In this document: positions 1-9,500 of the stretch, piece after piece
Position numbering within the stretch: position 1 is the stretch's first letter
Layout of the letters: each line of letters starts with the position of its first letter
Made by a program: the position numbers and the translations under genes
The notes under the pieces: generated by a model
Seen by the model: only the letters and a program-made list of their open reading frames with translations
Database searches by the model: none
What the model was told of the DNA's origin: nothing
DNA from: a bacterium
Lineage (GTDB): Bacteria; Hydrothermota; Tepidihabitantia; B3-TA06
DNA: 35,707 nt
Direction of reading: 5' to 3'
Assembly (NCBI GenBank): GCA_012517375.1
Contig: JAAYVC010000024.1
Coordinates: forward strand, 1-35,707

Positions 1-20
1 AAAACGCCATGGAGCGTTTT
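1..20. terminator. Possible terminator hairpin at the window edge
   Basis: Perfect inverted repeat AAAACGC / GCGTTTT (1-7 and 14-20) around a 6-nt loop. The A-rich 5' arm and T-rich 3' arm would suit a weak bidirectional terminator of a gene lying left of the window. The stem is AT-rich and the neighbouring gene is not visible, so this is tentative. Confidence 0.35.
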
Positions 21-96
21 GCAAAAAGCTCCTCTTGGGTTCGTGAAAAAATTTGTGTTTCTGCCGTAGGCTTCAGAACAAAACAACTATCTTGTC

Positions 97-124
97 TTGA
101 CTTCCGGGCTAATTTACCTATAAT
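97..124 (+). promoter_or_regulatory. Sigma70-type promoter of speDE
   Basis: TTGACT at 97-102, 16-bp spacer, TATAAT at 119-124. The expected transcript start is near 131, giving a leader of about 109 nt before speD. Confidence 0.8.
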
Positions 125-130
125 AACAAT

Positions 131-239
131 CTTGCGCCGTTAATTCGGTGGTCTCTGGGCGGCGATCCCCCTCGATGAAAGGTTGGTCGCCGTGTCTGTT
201 ATGGTAAACCCTTCAAACAGCACTGGGGTGCTATAATGG
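131..239 (+). promoter_or_regulatory. Structured 5' leader of speDE with a tiny upstream ORF
   Basis: The leader between the predicted start and speD can fold into two hairpins. The first pairs CGGCGA (160-165) with TCGCCG (187-192), extended by CC/GG across a bulged T. The second is AGCAC-TGGG-GTGCT at 219-232, ending 7 nt before the first speD ATG. A ten-codon reading frame (MKGWSPCLLW, 175-207) overlaps the first hairpin but has no Shine-Dalgarno sequence. The 10-mer AGCACTGGGG of the second hairpin recurs at 269-278 inside speD and could compete for pairing. No known riboswitch class was recognised. An extended -10 (TGCTATAAT, 229-237) also lies here and could drive a short alternative transcript starting at the second ATG. 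Confidence 0.4.
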
Positions 240-614
240 ATGCGAAAGATGCAGACAATAGTAAAGAAAGCACTGGGGACCCACACCATCCTCGAATTTA
301 CAGGCTGCCCTGCGGAGCGGCTTACGGATTCAGGAGAAGTGGAGCAGGCCTTTCGCGAGGCCGCACGGCGTTCAAACGCCACAATTGTAAATTCGCTCTT
401 CCACTACTTTAACCCGCATGGTGTTTCAGGAGTGGTGGTGATAGCGGAGTCGCATTTTACCGTTCACACTTGGCCCGAGCACGGTTATGCCGCTATTGAT
501 TTCTTTACCTGTTCGGATGACGTGGACATTGATATAGCGGTTGAACATCTGCGCAGATGCTTGGAACCTGAAAGAATCAGCCGCAAGACGTTTGAGCGTG
601 GAGTTTTTGATTGA
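240..614 (+). CDS. speD: S-adenosylmethionine decarboxylase proenzyme
   Basis: Decarboxylates S-adenosylmethionine to give the aminopropyl donor for spermidine synthesis; a cytosolic, pyruvoyl-dependent enzyme. The 124-residue product has the length and layout of the short Thermotoga/Bacillus-type SpeD. The self-cleavage site is Glu70-Ser71 in AESHFTVHTWPE, where Ser71 becomes the pyruvoyl group. His76 and Cys91 (FFTCS) are the usual processing and catalytic acid residues. The ATG at 240 and the in-frame ATG at 249 are both possible; neither has a clear ribosome-binding site, and family alignment (KALGTH corresponding to the usual start region) allows either. speE follows with a 4-nt overlap, so the two enzymes are co-translated. 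Function is near certain; only the exact start is open. Confidence 0.95.
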   Translation: MRKMQTIVKKALGTHTILEFTGCPAERLTDSGEVEQAFREAARRSNATIVNSLFHYFNPHGVSGVVVIAESHFTVHTWPEHGYAAIDFFTCSDDVDIDIAVEHLRRCLEPERISRKTFERGVFD

Positions 615-1459
615 CTGAAAGCGAGTTGTGGTATACCGAGGAGTACACTGAGCACATACGCTTCAGTTATCGGGTAACCGATCTGCTCCTCAGGAAACAA
701 ACAAAGTACCAACTCCTTGAAATCCTCGAGACGCCCGAGTTCGGGCGTCTCATGTTATTGGACGGAAAGGTGATGGTCACGGATAGAGATGAGCATATCT
801 ATCATGAGATGCTCGTTCATCCGGCCATGCTTATTCATCCGGCTCCGAAAAGAGTTCTCGTTGTAGGCGGTGGGGATGGAGGCACGATAAGGGAGATTGT
901 AAGACATCCTGCTGTCGAGAAAGCTGTGCTCGCTGAGATCGACGATGAAGTCATCGAGGCTTCAAAGAAATACTTCCCAGTCTTAACGTCGGGGTTATCC
1001 GATCCTAGAGTTGAGTTGCAAATAGGTGATGCCGCGGAGTTTGTCCGAACAACGAAGGAGCGTTTCGACATCTGTTTTATCGATTGCACCGATGTCGCAG
1101 GACCGGGACCTACCGAGATCGCCGGCACTCTGATAACTGATGAGTTTCTCGATAATCTCAGAAGCATTATGACTGAAGACGGGATAATGGTAGCTCAGTC
1201 GGAAACGCCCGTGTATTCCACCGCTTACCTCAAGAACTACACAAGACGTTTGAAAGAGCGCTACAAACACGTCGCGGCCTACGTAATAATGGTTCCATCA
1301 TACGCCGGACTCTGGTCGCTTACCTGGGCGGCAAAAACAATCGATCCATTCACTGAGATAACCCGTACCCCTCCCCCCGGTCTCAAATATTTTACGCCTG
1401 CCCTCTTTAAGGGTTGCCTTGAGATGGGCAGGATTGACCTCTGGGGTGAGCGGCCTTAG
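611..1459 (+). CDS. speE: Spermidine synthase (polyamine aminopropyltransferase)
   Basis: Transfers the aminopropyl group of decarboxylated SAM (made by the SpeD encoded just upstream) to putrescine, giving spermidine. The 282-residue length matches bacterial SpeE. A beta-strand N-terminal domain precedes a Rossmann-like fold with the nucleotide loop GGGDGG (86-91), the acidic EIDDEV strand end (109-114) and the catalytic-loop motif DCTD (158-161), in which Cys replaces the more common Ser. The start is TTG at 611, overlapping the speD stop as TTGA and preceded by GGAG at 600-603, so translational coupling is likely. A GTG or ATG alternative is not present nearby. The 260 bases that follow, up to the next promoter, contain nothing recognisable. 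Confidence 0.95.
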   Translation: MTESELWYTEEYTEHIRFSYRVTDLLLRKQTKYQLLEILETPEFGRLMLLDGKVMVTDRDEHIYHEMLVHPAMLIHPAPKRVLVVGGGDGGTIREIVRHPAVEKAVLAEIDDEVIEASKKYFPVLTSGLSDPRVELQIGDAAEFVRTTKERFDICFIDCTDVAGPGPTEIAGTLITDEFLDNLRSIMTEDGIMVAQSETPVYSTAYLKNYTRRLKERYKHVAAYVIMVPSYAGLWSLTWAAKTIDPFTEITRTPPPGLKYFTPALFKGCLEMGRIDLWGERP

Positions 1460-1690
1460 GGAAAAATCGACCCCGCCTTCACCTTCTAGCTCTCTAATCC
1501 TAAAGCTTATAAGTCGTCATCAAATAAATCTATACGCCTTGCGTATTTCGACTTTGTGTTTTTTGAAGCAAGTGCGGAAACAAGCATCTGATACCGTGAT
1601 GCAGATGTAGCTGTTTTCGATAAATACTCATTCCGATTCAATAACACCTTCTCATACTTAGTCCGCTCTCATGGTCAATTCCCTTAATAA

Positions 1691-1718
1691 TTGACTTTGC
1701 CCCAAGAACGTTTATTAT
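1691..1718 (+). promoter_or_regulatory. Promoter of the PH-domain gene (leaderless)
   Basis: TTGACT at 1691-1696, 16-bp spacer, TATTAT at 1713-1718. The GTG at 1724 lies 5 nt after the -10 box, at the expected transcript start. Confidence 0.65.
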
Positions 1719-1723
1719 CAAGC

Positions 1724-2251
1724 GTGGACTTTCCTGTTGCAGAATTTGACCGCGCAAACAGAGCAGGCGCCATTGTATTTATTTCTCTCATACTTCTCTT
1801 CCTCCTTGCGGCTTTGGCCCCCTTTGACTTCGAAAAGTATGTGAAGGAATTTCCCATTAGATGGCTTTTAGCAGGGATTGGCTTATTTTATCTTGTCCTG
1901 ATGCTTATTGTTACTGGATGGGCGCCGGCAGGTTATAGACTGACAGATACCGAGTTTGTGGTTCGCAGACGCTTTTTCGGAGAGAAACGGTATCCGCTGC
2001 AGTTTTTCGAACGTGTGGAAAATGCGGAAGGCATATTTAAGGCCGGCTCGCAAAAGGTTTCGGGGTCAGCCGGGCTCTTCGGTTATTTCGGCGCTTTTCG
2101 CAACCGTGAATGGGGGAAATTCGAAGCGCAGGCGACAAACTCAGCAAAGGCATTAATCATTTTGGGTACGAAGAAACTCCTTATTTCTCCTCGAGAGCCT
2201 GAGCTGCTAAGGGAGATTCTGACCGCTAAGCTTATCCGCAATAAGAAGTAG
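1724..2251 (+). CDS. Membrane protein with bacterial PH-like domain
   Basis: A predicted inner-membrane protein of 175 residues. Two hydrophobic segments (about 14-33 and 46-65) form a hairpin, followed by a soluble, strand-rich domain (about 70-165) resembling bacterial PH domains (bPH families). The tail with FGYFGAFRN and LIILGTKKLLISPREPE is typical of that fold. The role of these proteins is not known. The reading frame can be extended to a TTG at 1691, but that TTG is the first half of a good -35 box and has no ribosome-binding site. The GTG at 1724 fits the leaderless pattern seen repeatedly here. The gene stands alone and converges on the STAS-like gene across a hairpin. Confidence 0.75.
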   Translation: MDFPVAEFDRANRAGAIVFISLILLFLLAALAPFDFEKYVKEFPIRWLLAGIGLFYLVLMLIVTGWAPAGYRLTDTEFVVRRRFFGEKRYPLQFFERVENAEGIFKAGSQKVSGSAGLFGYFGAFRNREWGKFEAQATNSAKALIILGTKKLLISPREPELLREILTAKLIRNKK

Positions 2252-2259
2252 AAAAGGAA

Positions 2260-2289
2260 GAAGGTCCCAGCCTTTCGGCAAGGACCTTC
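2260..2289. terminator. Hairpin between convergent genes
   Basis: GAAGGTCC (2260-2267) pairs perfectly with GGACCTTC (2282-2289), with an inner GCC-TTTC-GGC (2270-2279). It lies between the convergent PH-domain and STAS-like genes. There is no T-run on the plus side and only a short one (CCTTTTC) on the minus side, so it is probably a shared, imperfect terminator. Confidence 0.5.
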
Positions 2290-2349
2290 GGACCATGGGA
2301 GGAGTGCAGGAATTTCAGATCACACTAAATCACCTAAGAACTCTTTCCT

Positions 2350-2712
2350 CTATCCTGAACCATTCAGCCACTTAATGGCCTGCTCCTCATTCAAGAAAAA
2401 CTCCGTTTTAACTTGTTTCCCCAATCTTTCAATCATTATCCTTCCCACAATCTTAACTTCAGGTCTGCTCCCCACAACTGCCACTTTAGAAAAACCTGCG
2501 GCTTGCGTTTCATCGGCAAGTTGCTCCCTGACATCCTCATCCGGGAAAGATTCTATGTCTGAAAGATCGATAAGAGCTCTCCTGGTTTCCTTTTTATCCA
2601 TAAGTTCCCGGAATATCTTTCCCAATTCAACAACGTCTTTCCTGCCGCACAGCCCTACGAATCTTATTCTCAGGGCATTATGATCTTGATCAAACCACAC
2701 ACGGTGTTTCAT
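2350..2712 (-). CDS. SpoIIAA/STAS-like protein
   Basis: A 120-residue soluble protein whose strand-helix pattern (RIRFVG, RALIDLSDIESFPDEDV, KVAVVG, EFFLNEEQAIKWL) resembles the SpoIIAA-like/STAS family. The DSSG phosphorylation motif of true anti-anti-sigma factors is missing: DLSDIESFPDED stands in its place, so regulation by serine phosphorylation is unlikely. The start at ATG 2712 is chosen because GGAAGG lies just upstream; a TTG seven codons earlier is possible but has no such site. A weak promoter, TTGATA-16-TAAATT (minus strand, 2811-2838), may drive it. The gene lies downstream of the two-component genes on the same strand, but about 190 bases separate them. Function unknown. Confidence 0.7.
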   Translation of the reverse strand: MKHRVWFDQDHNALRIRFVGLCGRKDVVELGKIFRELMDKKETRRALIDLSDIESFPDEDVREQLADETQAAGFSKVAVVGSRPEVKIVGRIMIERLGKQVKTEFFLNEEQAIKWLNGSG

Positions 2713-2899
2713 ACTACCTTCCGTATTCTTCAACTTTACGCCTTAGCAATCCCACTATCATTACGCTAAGACAATCATGCTTTCAGGATGATCTTGTCTC
2801 ATACGTAAAGAATTTAGGGAAAAACTTAACCTTATCAATAGGACATCTAACCTATATCTTGCGCTACTAAAAAAGCCCTACCCCCTGAATCCTTAGTTG

Positions 2900-3550
2900 C
2901 TATAAAAGCCCTTTTGTGACTGCGTAACGGGTCAGTTCTGCAGTGGAATGAACACCCAGCTTCTCCATGATATGAGCGCGATGGGTCTGCACCGTTTTAA
3001 AGCTTATTTTTAGAATCTCTGAAATCTGTTTGCTGGTATAGCCTTCAGCGATGAGTTTGAGGATTTGGCGTTCACGCGATGTAAGTTTTGCAGGTCCTTG
3101 ACGCGAACCTCCTCTGGACTGACCTTCCTGGAGCTGTCTTCTCAGTTTTTCAGAAACGGATGGCGAAAGGAATGTTGACCCTCTATAAACGCTGTGTACG
3201 GCTGACACTAAGTCAGAAACCACAACATCCTTAAGAATATATCCTGAAACACCAACTTTGAAGGAATCCAGAATATACTCTTCGTCATCATACATCGACA
3301 GTATTAGTATTTTAGTTTCAGGTATTTTCTCTTTGATCTTACGTGCGGCTTCCACTCCTGAAAGCAAAGGCAGCGCCATGTCAAGAACAACCACGTCCGG
3401 TTCTTCCTGAATGCAGACATCAACGCCTTTCAACCCGTCTTCTGCTTCAGCAACTATTTCTATATCGGACTCCTGTTCCAAAAGAACCCGGATGCCCTTT
3501 CTCACAACTGTGTGATCGTCTACGAGAACAACTCTTATTTTATCGGTCAT
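2900..3550 (-). CDS. NarL/FixJ-family response regulator
   Basis: A DNA-binding response regulator of 216 residues. The receiver domain (about 5-120) has the acidic pair Asp11-Asp12, phospho-acceptor Asp57 (VVVLDMALP) and the conserved Lys in GYILKD. The C-terminal LuxR-type helix-turn-helix (about 150-212) reads TSRERQILKLIAEGYTSKQI followed by the recognition helix KTVQTHRAHIMEKL. Its ATG overlaps the TAA of the giant kinase gene by one base (TAATG), so the pair is translated together and the kinase is almost certainly its phospho-donor. NarL-type regulators normally pair with HisKA_3 kinases, as here. The regulon cannot be told from this window. Confidence 0.95.
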   Translation of the reverse strand: MTDKIRVVLVDDHTVVRKGIRVLLEQESDIEIVAEAEDGLKGVDVCIQEEPDVVVLDMALPLLSGVEAARKIKEKIPETKILILSMYDDEEYILDSFKVGVSGYILKDVVVSDLVSAVHSVYRGSTFLSPSVSEKLRRQLQEGQSRGGSRQGPAKLTSRERQILKLIAEGYTSKQISEILKISFKTVQTHRAHIMEKLGVHSTAELTRYAVTKGLL

Positions 3551-6500
3551 TACTCCTCCGGTTTCATTCTATTCATAATGGGCCGGATTGCAACCTCGAC
3601 TCTAAGATGCGTACCTTCGCCCGGCGAAGATTCAAGTTCCATTCGTCCCCTTATTAAAGCGACCCTTTCCTGCATTGAATGCAGTCCCAATCCTCTGTGT
3701 TCAGAAAGCGTTTTATCCAGGTCGAACCCCTTTCCGTCATCCGATATGGTAAATCTAAGTAGGGGTGCATCGTAATCAAATACGATTCTAATCTCTTCCG
3801 GCTCTGCATGTTTTAATGCATTATTCACAGCTTCCTGGATAATCCTGTAAATCATGATTTCGGTCTCCTGTTCGGTGCGCGGGAACTCATCTTCAGTCTC
3901 TACTTCAACGCTGACCCCTGTTGCAACAGCTACGGATCGTGCAAGCGCTCTTACTGCAGCAAGAAGCCCCAAATTATCAAGGGCTGGTGGTCTTAAATCG
4001 TAAGAAAGATCTCGAATGAATTTCTGAGTCTCCTTAACCATATCCTTTGCCTCTTTTATTCTGCCCTGGGAGTTTTCGTTTTGATTCATCTCGGGCGTGG
4101 AAAGAATCAAAGCTATGCCTGTGAGCTGCTGTGCGATTTCATCGTGAAGAACGCGAGCAATGCGTCTGCGTTCTTCCTCTTCGGCCTTTACGAGTCTGAT
4201 ATGCAAATCCGTAATCTGTCTTTCACGCTCTCTAAGATTCTCGTATGACAAGGCGAGTTCTCTCGATTTACTCTCTGTGGCGAGTGCCGACGAGAAGCTT
4301 TGCGATGCGGTCCAGAGCAACCTTATGTCCTCAACATCCCATTCTCGTCGCTTTTTTGCCTCATCGAATCCTATGGCGCCCCAGAATCTGCCTTCGACGA
4401 ATATCGGAAGTACTAAATAGGCAACAATACCCTCTTTAGAAAAAGTCTTTTTTTCTTGTTCGGGCATCTCATCCACTAATCCATGCATATCCTCACCCGT
4501 AGAAAGTCCGGCCAGCCACCTTTCGAATCCTTGCTCATAGTAAAGTCTGTTCATGTTTCCATTATCGAGTTGAGGCACATCTTCAGAAACCCATCTGTGC
4601 GTTCTGTTCATGAAATACTTGTCGTCTTCATCTTTATCATGGGAAAAAATATACACTCTGCTCACTTCTGTGACCCTGCCCAACCGTTCAAGAAACTCAT
4701 GTATCGAGTTGTCAGTAATTCCTTCCGCAAGAAAAAGCGAAGACACTTCGTAAAGGGCTTTCTCGTATTCCATCCTGAGTCGTAAAGCACGTTCCGATTC
4801 CTTACGCTCCGATATGTCTCTTGCTATGCCTTGTACCGCAACAATCTCGCCTTTGTCGTTTTTTATCCAGTTCCAACTCAGGGAAAACCAGTGACGGATG
4901 CCATTCTTGTCATAGATTTCAGAGTCAATTTCCTGCACAGGATGCGATTCCCGCAGTGATTTTGCGAATACGGCTCTGAGCATGATCATCTCGTCCTGAG
5001 GTATGGCCTGTATGACTGACTGAGGGTTCTTAATTATTTCGTCAGGCTCGTATCCAAGACGCCTGGAGGCCGGGGACACGTAAAGAATTTGGCCTTTAAT
5101 TGTAAGGAGGAAAATTATATCCATAGAAGTTTCAACCAGCGTTCGATAACGTTCCTCTGACTCAGCCAACGCATTTTCTGCAAAACGTCTTTCCTGCTCT
5201 TCAAAGAATCTATCCATGGCAGCGCCGACAAGACGAGCGAAGGTTTGAAATTCCTCAAGTTCAAATTCGGACCACGTCCTTGGCTCTTTTGAATCGCATA
5301 CCCCTATAAAGCCGTAGAAATTTCCCACTATTTTTATCGGCGCAAACATACCTGACTTGGCATTTGATTCCCCTAAGAACCTCCCTTCTTCAGTTGTTGT
5401 ATCAGGTGACGTTTTAACAACTAGGCTGCCGGAAAGAAAATTCTTATAGATTTTCGGGAAATTTGAATAATCGTAACTTGATCCGAATATTGATTTTTTT
5501 TCTTCCTTCTTCCACTCGTGAGTTATCCGAAAATCATTCTTGCCTTCAAGATTTGTAGCAAGGTAGACCCTATGCGCTTCAAATACTGAGCCAAGAATCT
5601 TCAATGAATCCATAATAAAGACGTCAAGATCATCGATAAGTATCGCCTTATTAAGTATCTCTGTAATTGTAGTCTGATATATCAATCTTACCCTTAATTG
5701 CTCCTCGGCTTTTTTAATATCCGAAATATCTGTGAGAACGCCGAGTGTGGCATGAAATCTGCCGTCGGAATAGTATACCGGCGCCGCATTAACCAAAACA
5801 TCCCTTAGTGAACCATCTCTGTTTATAAGTGATAATTCGTATCGGGAGGTTTCACCTTTTTCCCTTCGCAATGTCTCATTAAGAATCAATTCCTTTTGAT
5901 CTAAAGGAACATAGTCGGTTATTAACCTACCGACAAGCTCCTCTGCATTATAACCTAAAAGCTCAGCCATCTTGGGATTCACAAAAAGGATCTTCTCATC
6001 CGGGGCCACAAGACCTATCCCCTCCTGTGCAGTATGAATCAGAGTTCTGTACAGCTCTTCGCGTTCACGAAGAGCTTCTTCGGCTTCTTTGCGCTCTGTG
6101 ATGTCGCGAACATATTCTATGAGCCCTTTCATCTTTCCGGTAGATAAGTCCATCAAGGGAAAGGTATAAAGTTCGACCCATCCAACGCTTTCACCTTCAG
6201 GTCCTCTTTTCGGTACAACTTCGTATCCGGCTTCTCTCGTCTCCTTCGTTCGCTTTCCCGGACAAAACTCACATACTTCGTGCCTGTTATGATAGACTTC
6301 ATAGCACTTTTTCCCGATGAAAGGCGCTGAATGAGCATACCACTTTTCCATAGTCGGGTTTACTCGGACAACATTAAGCTCATTATCCAGGATGCTTAAC
6401 CCATCCTGTATACTTGCAAATATGCTCGCAAGGAATCTCTCTCCTTCACGAATGGCCTCCTCGGCTTGCTTTCTTTCCTCTATATCTCTTAAGAAAACAA

Positions 6501-9500
6501 GTATCGCACTGCCTTTTCCCCAAGGAATCATACTGCCGCTCAGTTCGAGCGGGAACCTTGTGCCGTCAATTCTTAGACCCACTCCTTCTCCAAAGAACCC
6601 GCCTCTTGTCTTGACCTGATTTATAAGTTCGGGCATTATCCCGCTCATTTCTGGTGAAACTAAATCAACAAAGACTTTATCAAGAAACGCCTCCTCCGAA
6701 TACCCGTACAGGTCAGTTGCTTTCTGATTAACCGCCAGTATTTTACCATCGAATCCTTCGACTATTATGGCATCATTAGCCTGTTGAAAGAGGTTCCTGT
6801 AGCGTTCTTCCGATTCCCGAAGAGCATCTTCCGTAATCTTACGGTCCGTTATATCGCGAGATATTACAAGCGCTCTGTCGACAAGACCCTCCTCGTTGGT
6901 TAACGGCCTTCCCTTTGATTCAACCCAGATGTATGAGCCGTCTTTCTTTTTAGTTCTGAATTCCAAGGATGAGCTTTTCGCATCCCGCCACGATTCTTTA
7001 AAAGCCTTAATCACCATCTGACGGTCATCAGGATGCATTATCTCTACTGCAGTCATCCTTGATAATTCTGCTGCAGAGTAGCCGAGGATCCTCTCGACCG
7101 CAGGGTTGAAATATAAATAATTCAAGGAAGAATCATGAAGAGTTATAAGATCGTTTGCGCTCTCAGTAATCAATCTGTACCTCTCTTCCGACTCAGCCAG
7201 AGCCTCCTCTGCCCTTTTGCGTTCAGTAATATCGCGAACTATCGCCTGAATGATGATTTCACCCCTTAACTCCAGGCGATTCAACGATACCTCAGCATCG
7301 AAAGGAGAACCGTCCAGCCTTATGTGCTTCCAGTAAAATCGCTGAGGCTCCCCCGCTAAAGCTGCCTTAATCCTTTTAATAGCGGCATCTTTTGATGAAG
7401 AACCGTCTGGCTGGAAAGGTGGCGAAAAACGGTAAGGAGTTTGGCCGACTATCTGGCTTCTTTCGCACTTGAAAAGCTCAAGAGTAAGCGCGTTACAGTC
7501 CACAAAAACGTCTTCAACCATTGTGAAAATGGCGTCATCGGCATTCTCGAATAACGCTCTGTATCTTGTTTCACTCTCCTTAAGGTCGGAAAGATTTCGC
7601 GACCTCAGATAAGCTATGGAAGCCTGCCGCGCAAAGATGCGCATCTTTTCCTGATCCTCTTGATTGAAAACTCTCTTAATCGCAACGAGATTAATTACAC
7701 CCAGTAACCGGTCACCATAGAGAAGAGGCTCTGCAATAACCGACTGCATTTCATCCTCTTCTCCTTCCGTTCCCTGCGTCGATAATGTTTTTCCCTTACT
7801 GTTATAGTTTAGATACAAACCTCGTTTATCAGCGGCTGCTTGTCCGGTAACACCCTGGCCCAGCGAAAACTTATAGTCAAGCAACTTCTCCTTTATTTGT
7901 CTTGCATTGGTATAGTACGGTACAAGAAGCTCCTGCTTACCATCCCAAAGAAAGATCGTTGACGAGTGTCCGTCAAGGAGGTGGACAGCTTGATCTGCGA
8001 TAACGGCCAAAACCTCGGTCAGATCTGTCTTATCAGCCAAGGCAAGTGTTGTTTCATAAAGTCCCCTGTAGGTTCGTTCCGATTCTCGAAGGGCTTCCTC
8101 TGAAAGCTTTCGTTGAAGCGCCGTTGAGAACATCTCGGCAATCGTTTCAAAAAAGACTATATCCTCTTTAGGAATAATTTGCGGTTCGCGATTCGCAAGA
8201 TGCATGACTCCCAGCAACTGACGGGATGCACCCAAAAGAGGCCATGAGATTATTGAATTTATCTCGCTTTCTTCAAATCTTTTCTCGAATTTTTCGAATA
8301 TTTCGTGTTGTCTTATATCCGGTGCAAAGATTGATTTTTTGGTTCTTGCAACGTATGAAGCGACAGACTGCGGATCATTTATGTTCTGAGAAGGTTTCGG
8401 GAGGCTCATCTTCACAGGTCCGTCCTTCCAGAAACCTGTCATGGCAGTAAGTTCAAGCGTACCTTTTTGAAAGTCATAAAGCTGTATCGAACCGGTATCA
8501 AAACTCAAAACATCAGCAAAACCCTTAAGAACTCTATCGCATAGATCGCCGATATCTTTTGAACTGACCGCGGCTTCAGCAATAACTGAATACGCCTGTC
8601 GTTCTTTTCTTATGGTCTCTTCTATACGCTTTCGCCGGGTAATGTCATGAGCAACAAGTTGAATGGCAGGTTTACCCTGATAAGTAAAGGCTATTGATAT
8701 TGAATCTACAATAACCTCCTTCCCGTCAATTCGTATGAGCTTTTCTTCAAGGAAGGGGTTTTTGGAATTATCCGCAACTGACTTCATTCTTTCAGTTACG
8801 ATTTTCTTGAAATCAGGATGAACAAAATCTATAGCTTCTCGTCCAATCAATTGCTCTTCGCTCTGCGCTCCCAGGATTCTGACGGCTGCTTCGTTAACAA
8901 AAACCATCTTCCCGTTCTGTAAAACTACTATTGCCTCCGGTGAAAGGGATACAAGTTTGCGATATCTTTCTTCTGATTCTAAAAGTGCCTCTTCGGCTTT
9001 CTTTCTTTCAGTGACATCTTCAGTCAGGATTACTACACGTTCGACTTCTCCTGATGCGTTTGGAATTGCGTAAAAGTATTGCGAGACATATATAGGCTCC
9101 TCTTTTCTCGTTCTTTTAACTTCAACCTGCGGTATGTGAAAACTTCCCCCGTGCTCGTATACATCCTTGATTTCCTTCTTCCATTGCTCAAGATATGAAT
9201 CGCTTTCGTCGAATTCGAGACTATCCCTCTCGCGGCTCATATCATCGATAACAGCATCCTCAGACATACCCCATATCTTCTTCCAGGCTTCGTTGGCGCC
9301 AAGCAGTCTTCCCGTCCTGTCACGAACTGACACGCCCAAAGGCGCGTTTTCGATAACGGTCCTGTTAAATTCCTCACTCCTCTGCAGAGCCTCTTCGGTT
9401 CTTTTTCTTTCTGTTATGTCGCGCGCTATTGAAAAAACTATTTGTTCGCCGGCAAGCTCGAAGATATGGGAGCTTAACTCGACAGGTATCTTACGGCCAT

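Noticed and set aside
229-237. Extended -10 (TGCTATAAT) as the main speD promoter
   Set aside because: There is no -35 partner, and the ATG at 240 would lie upstream of the transcript start. The TTGACT-16-TATAAT at 97-124 is stronger. It is kept only as an alternative with the start at 249.
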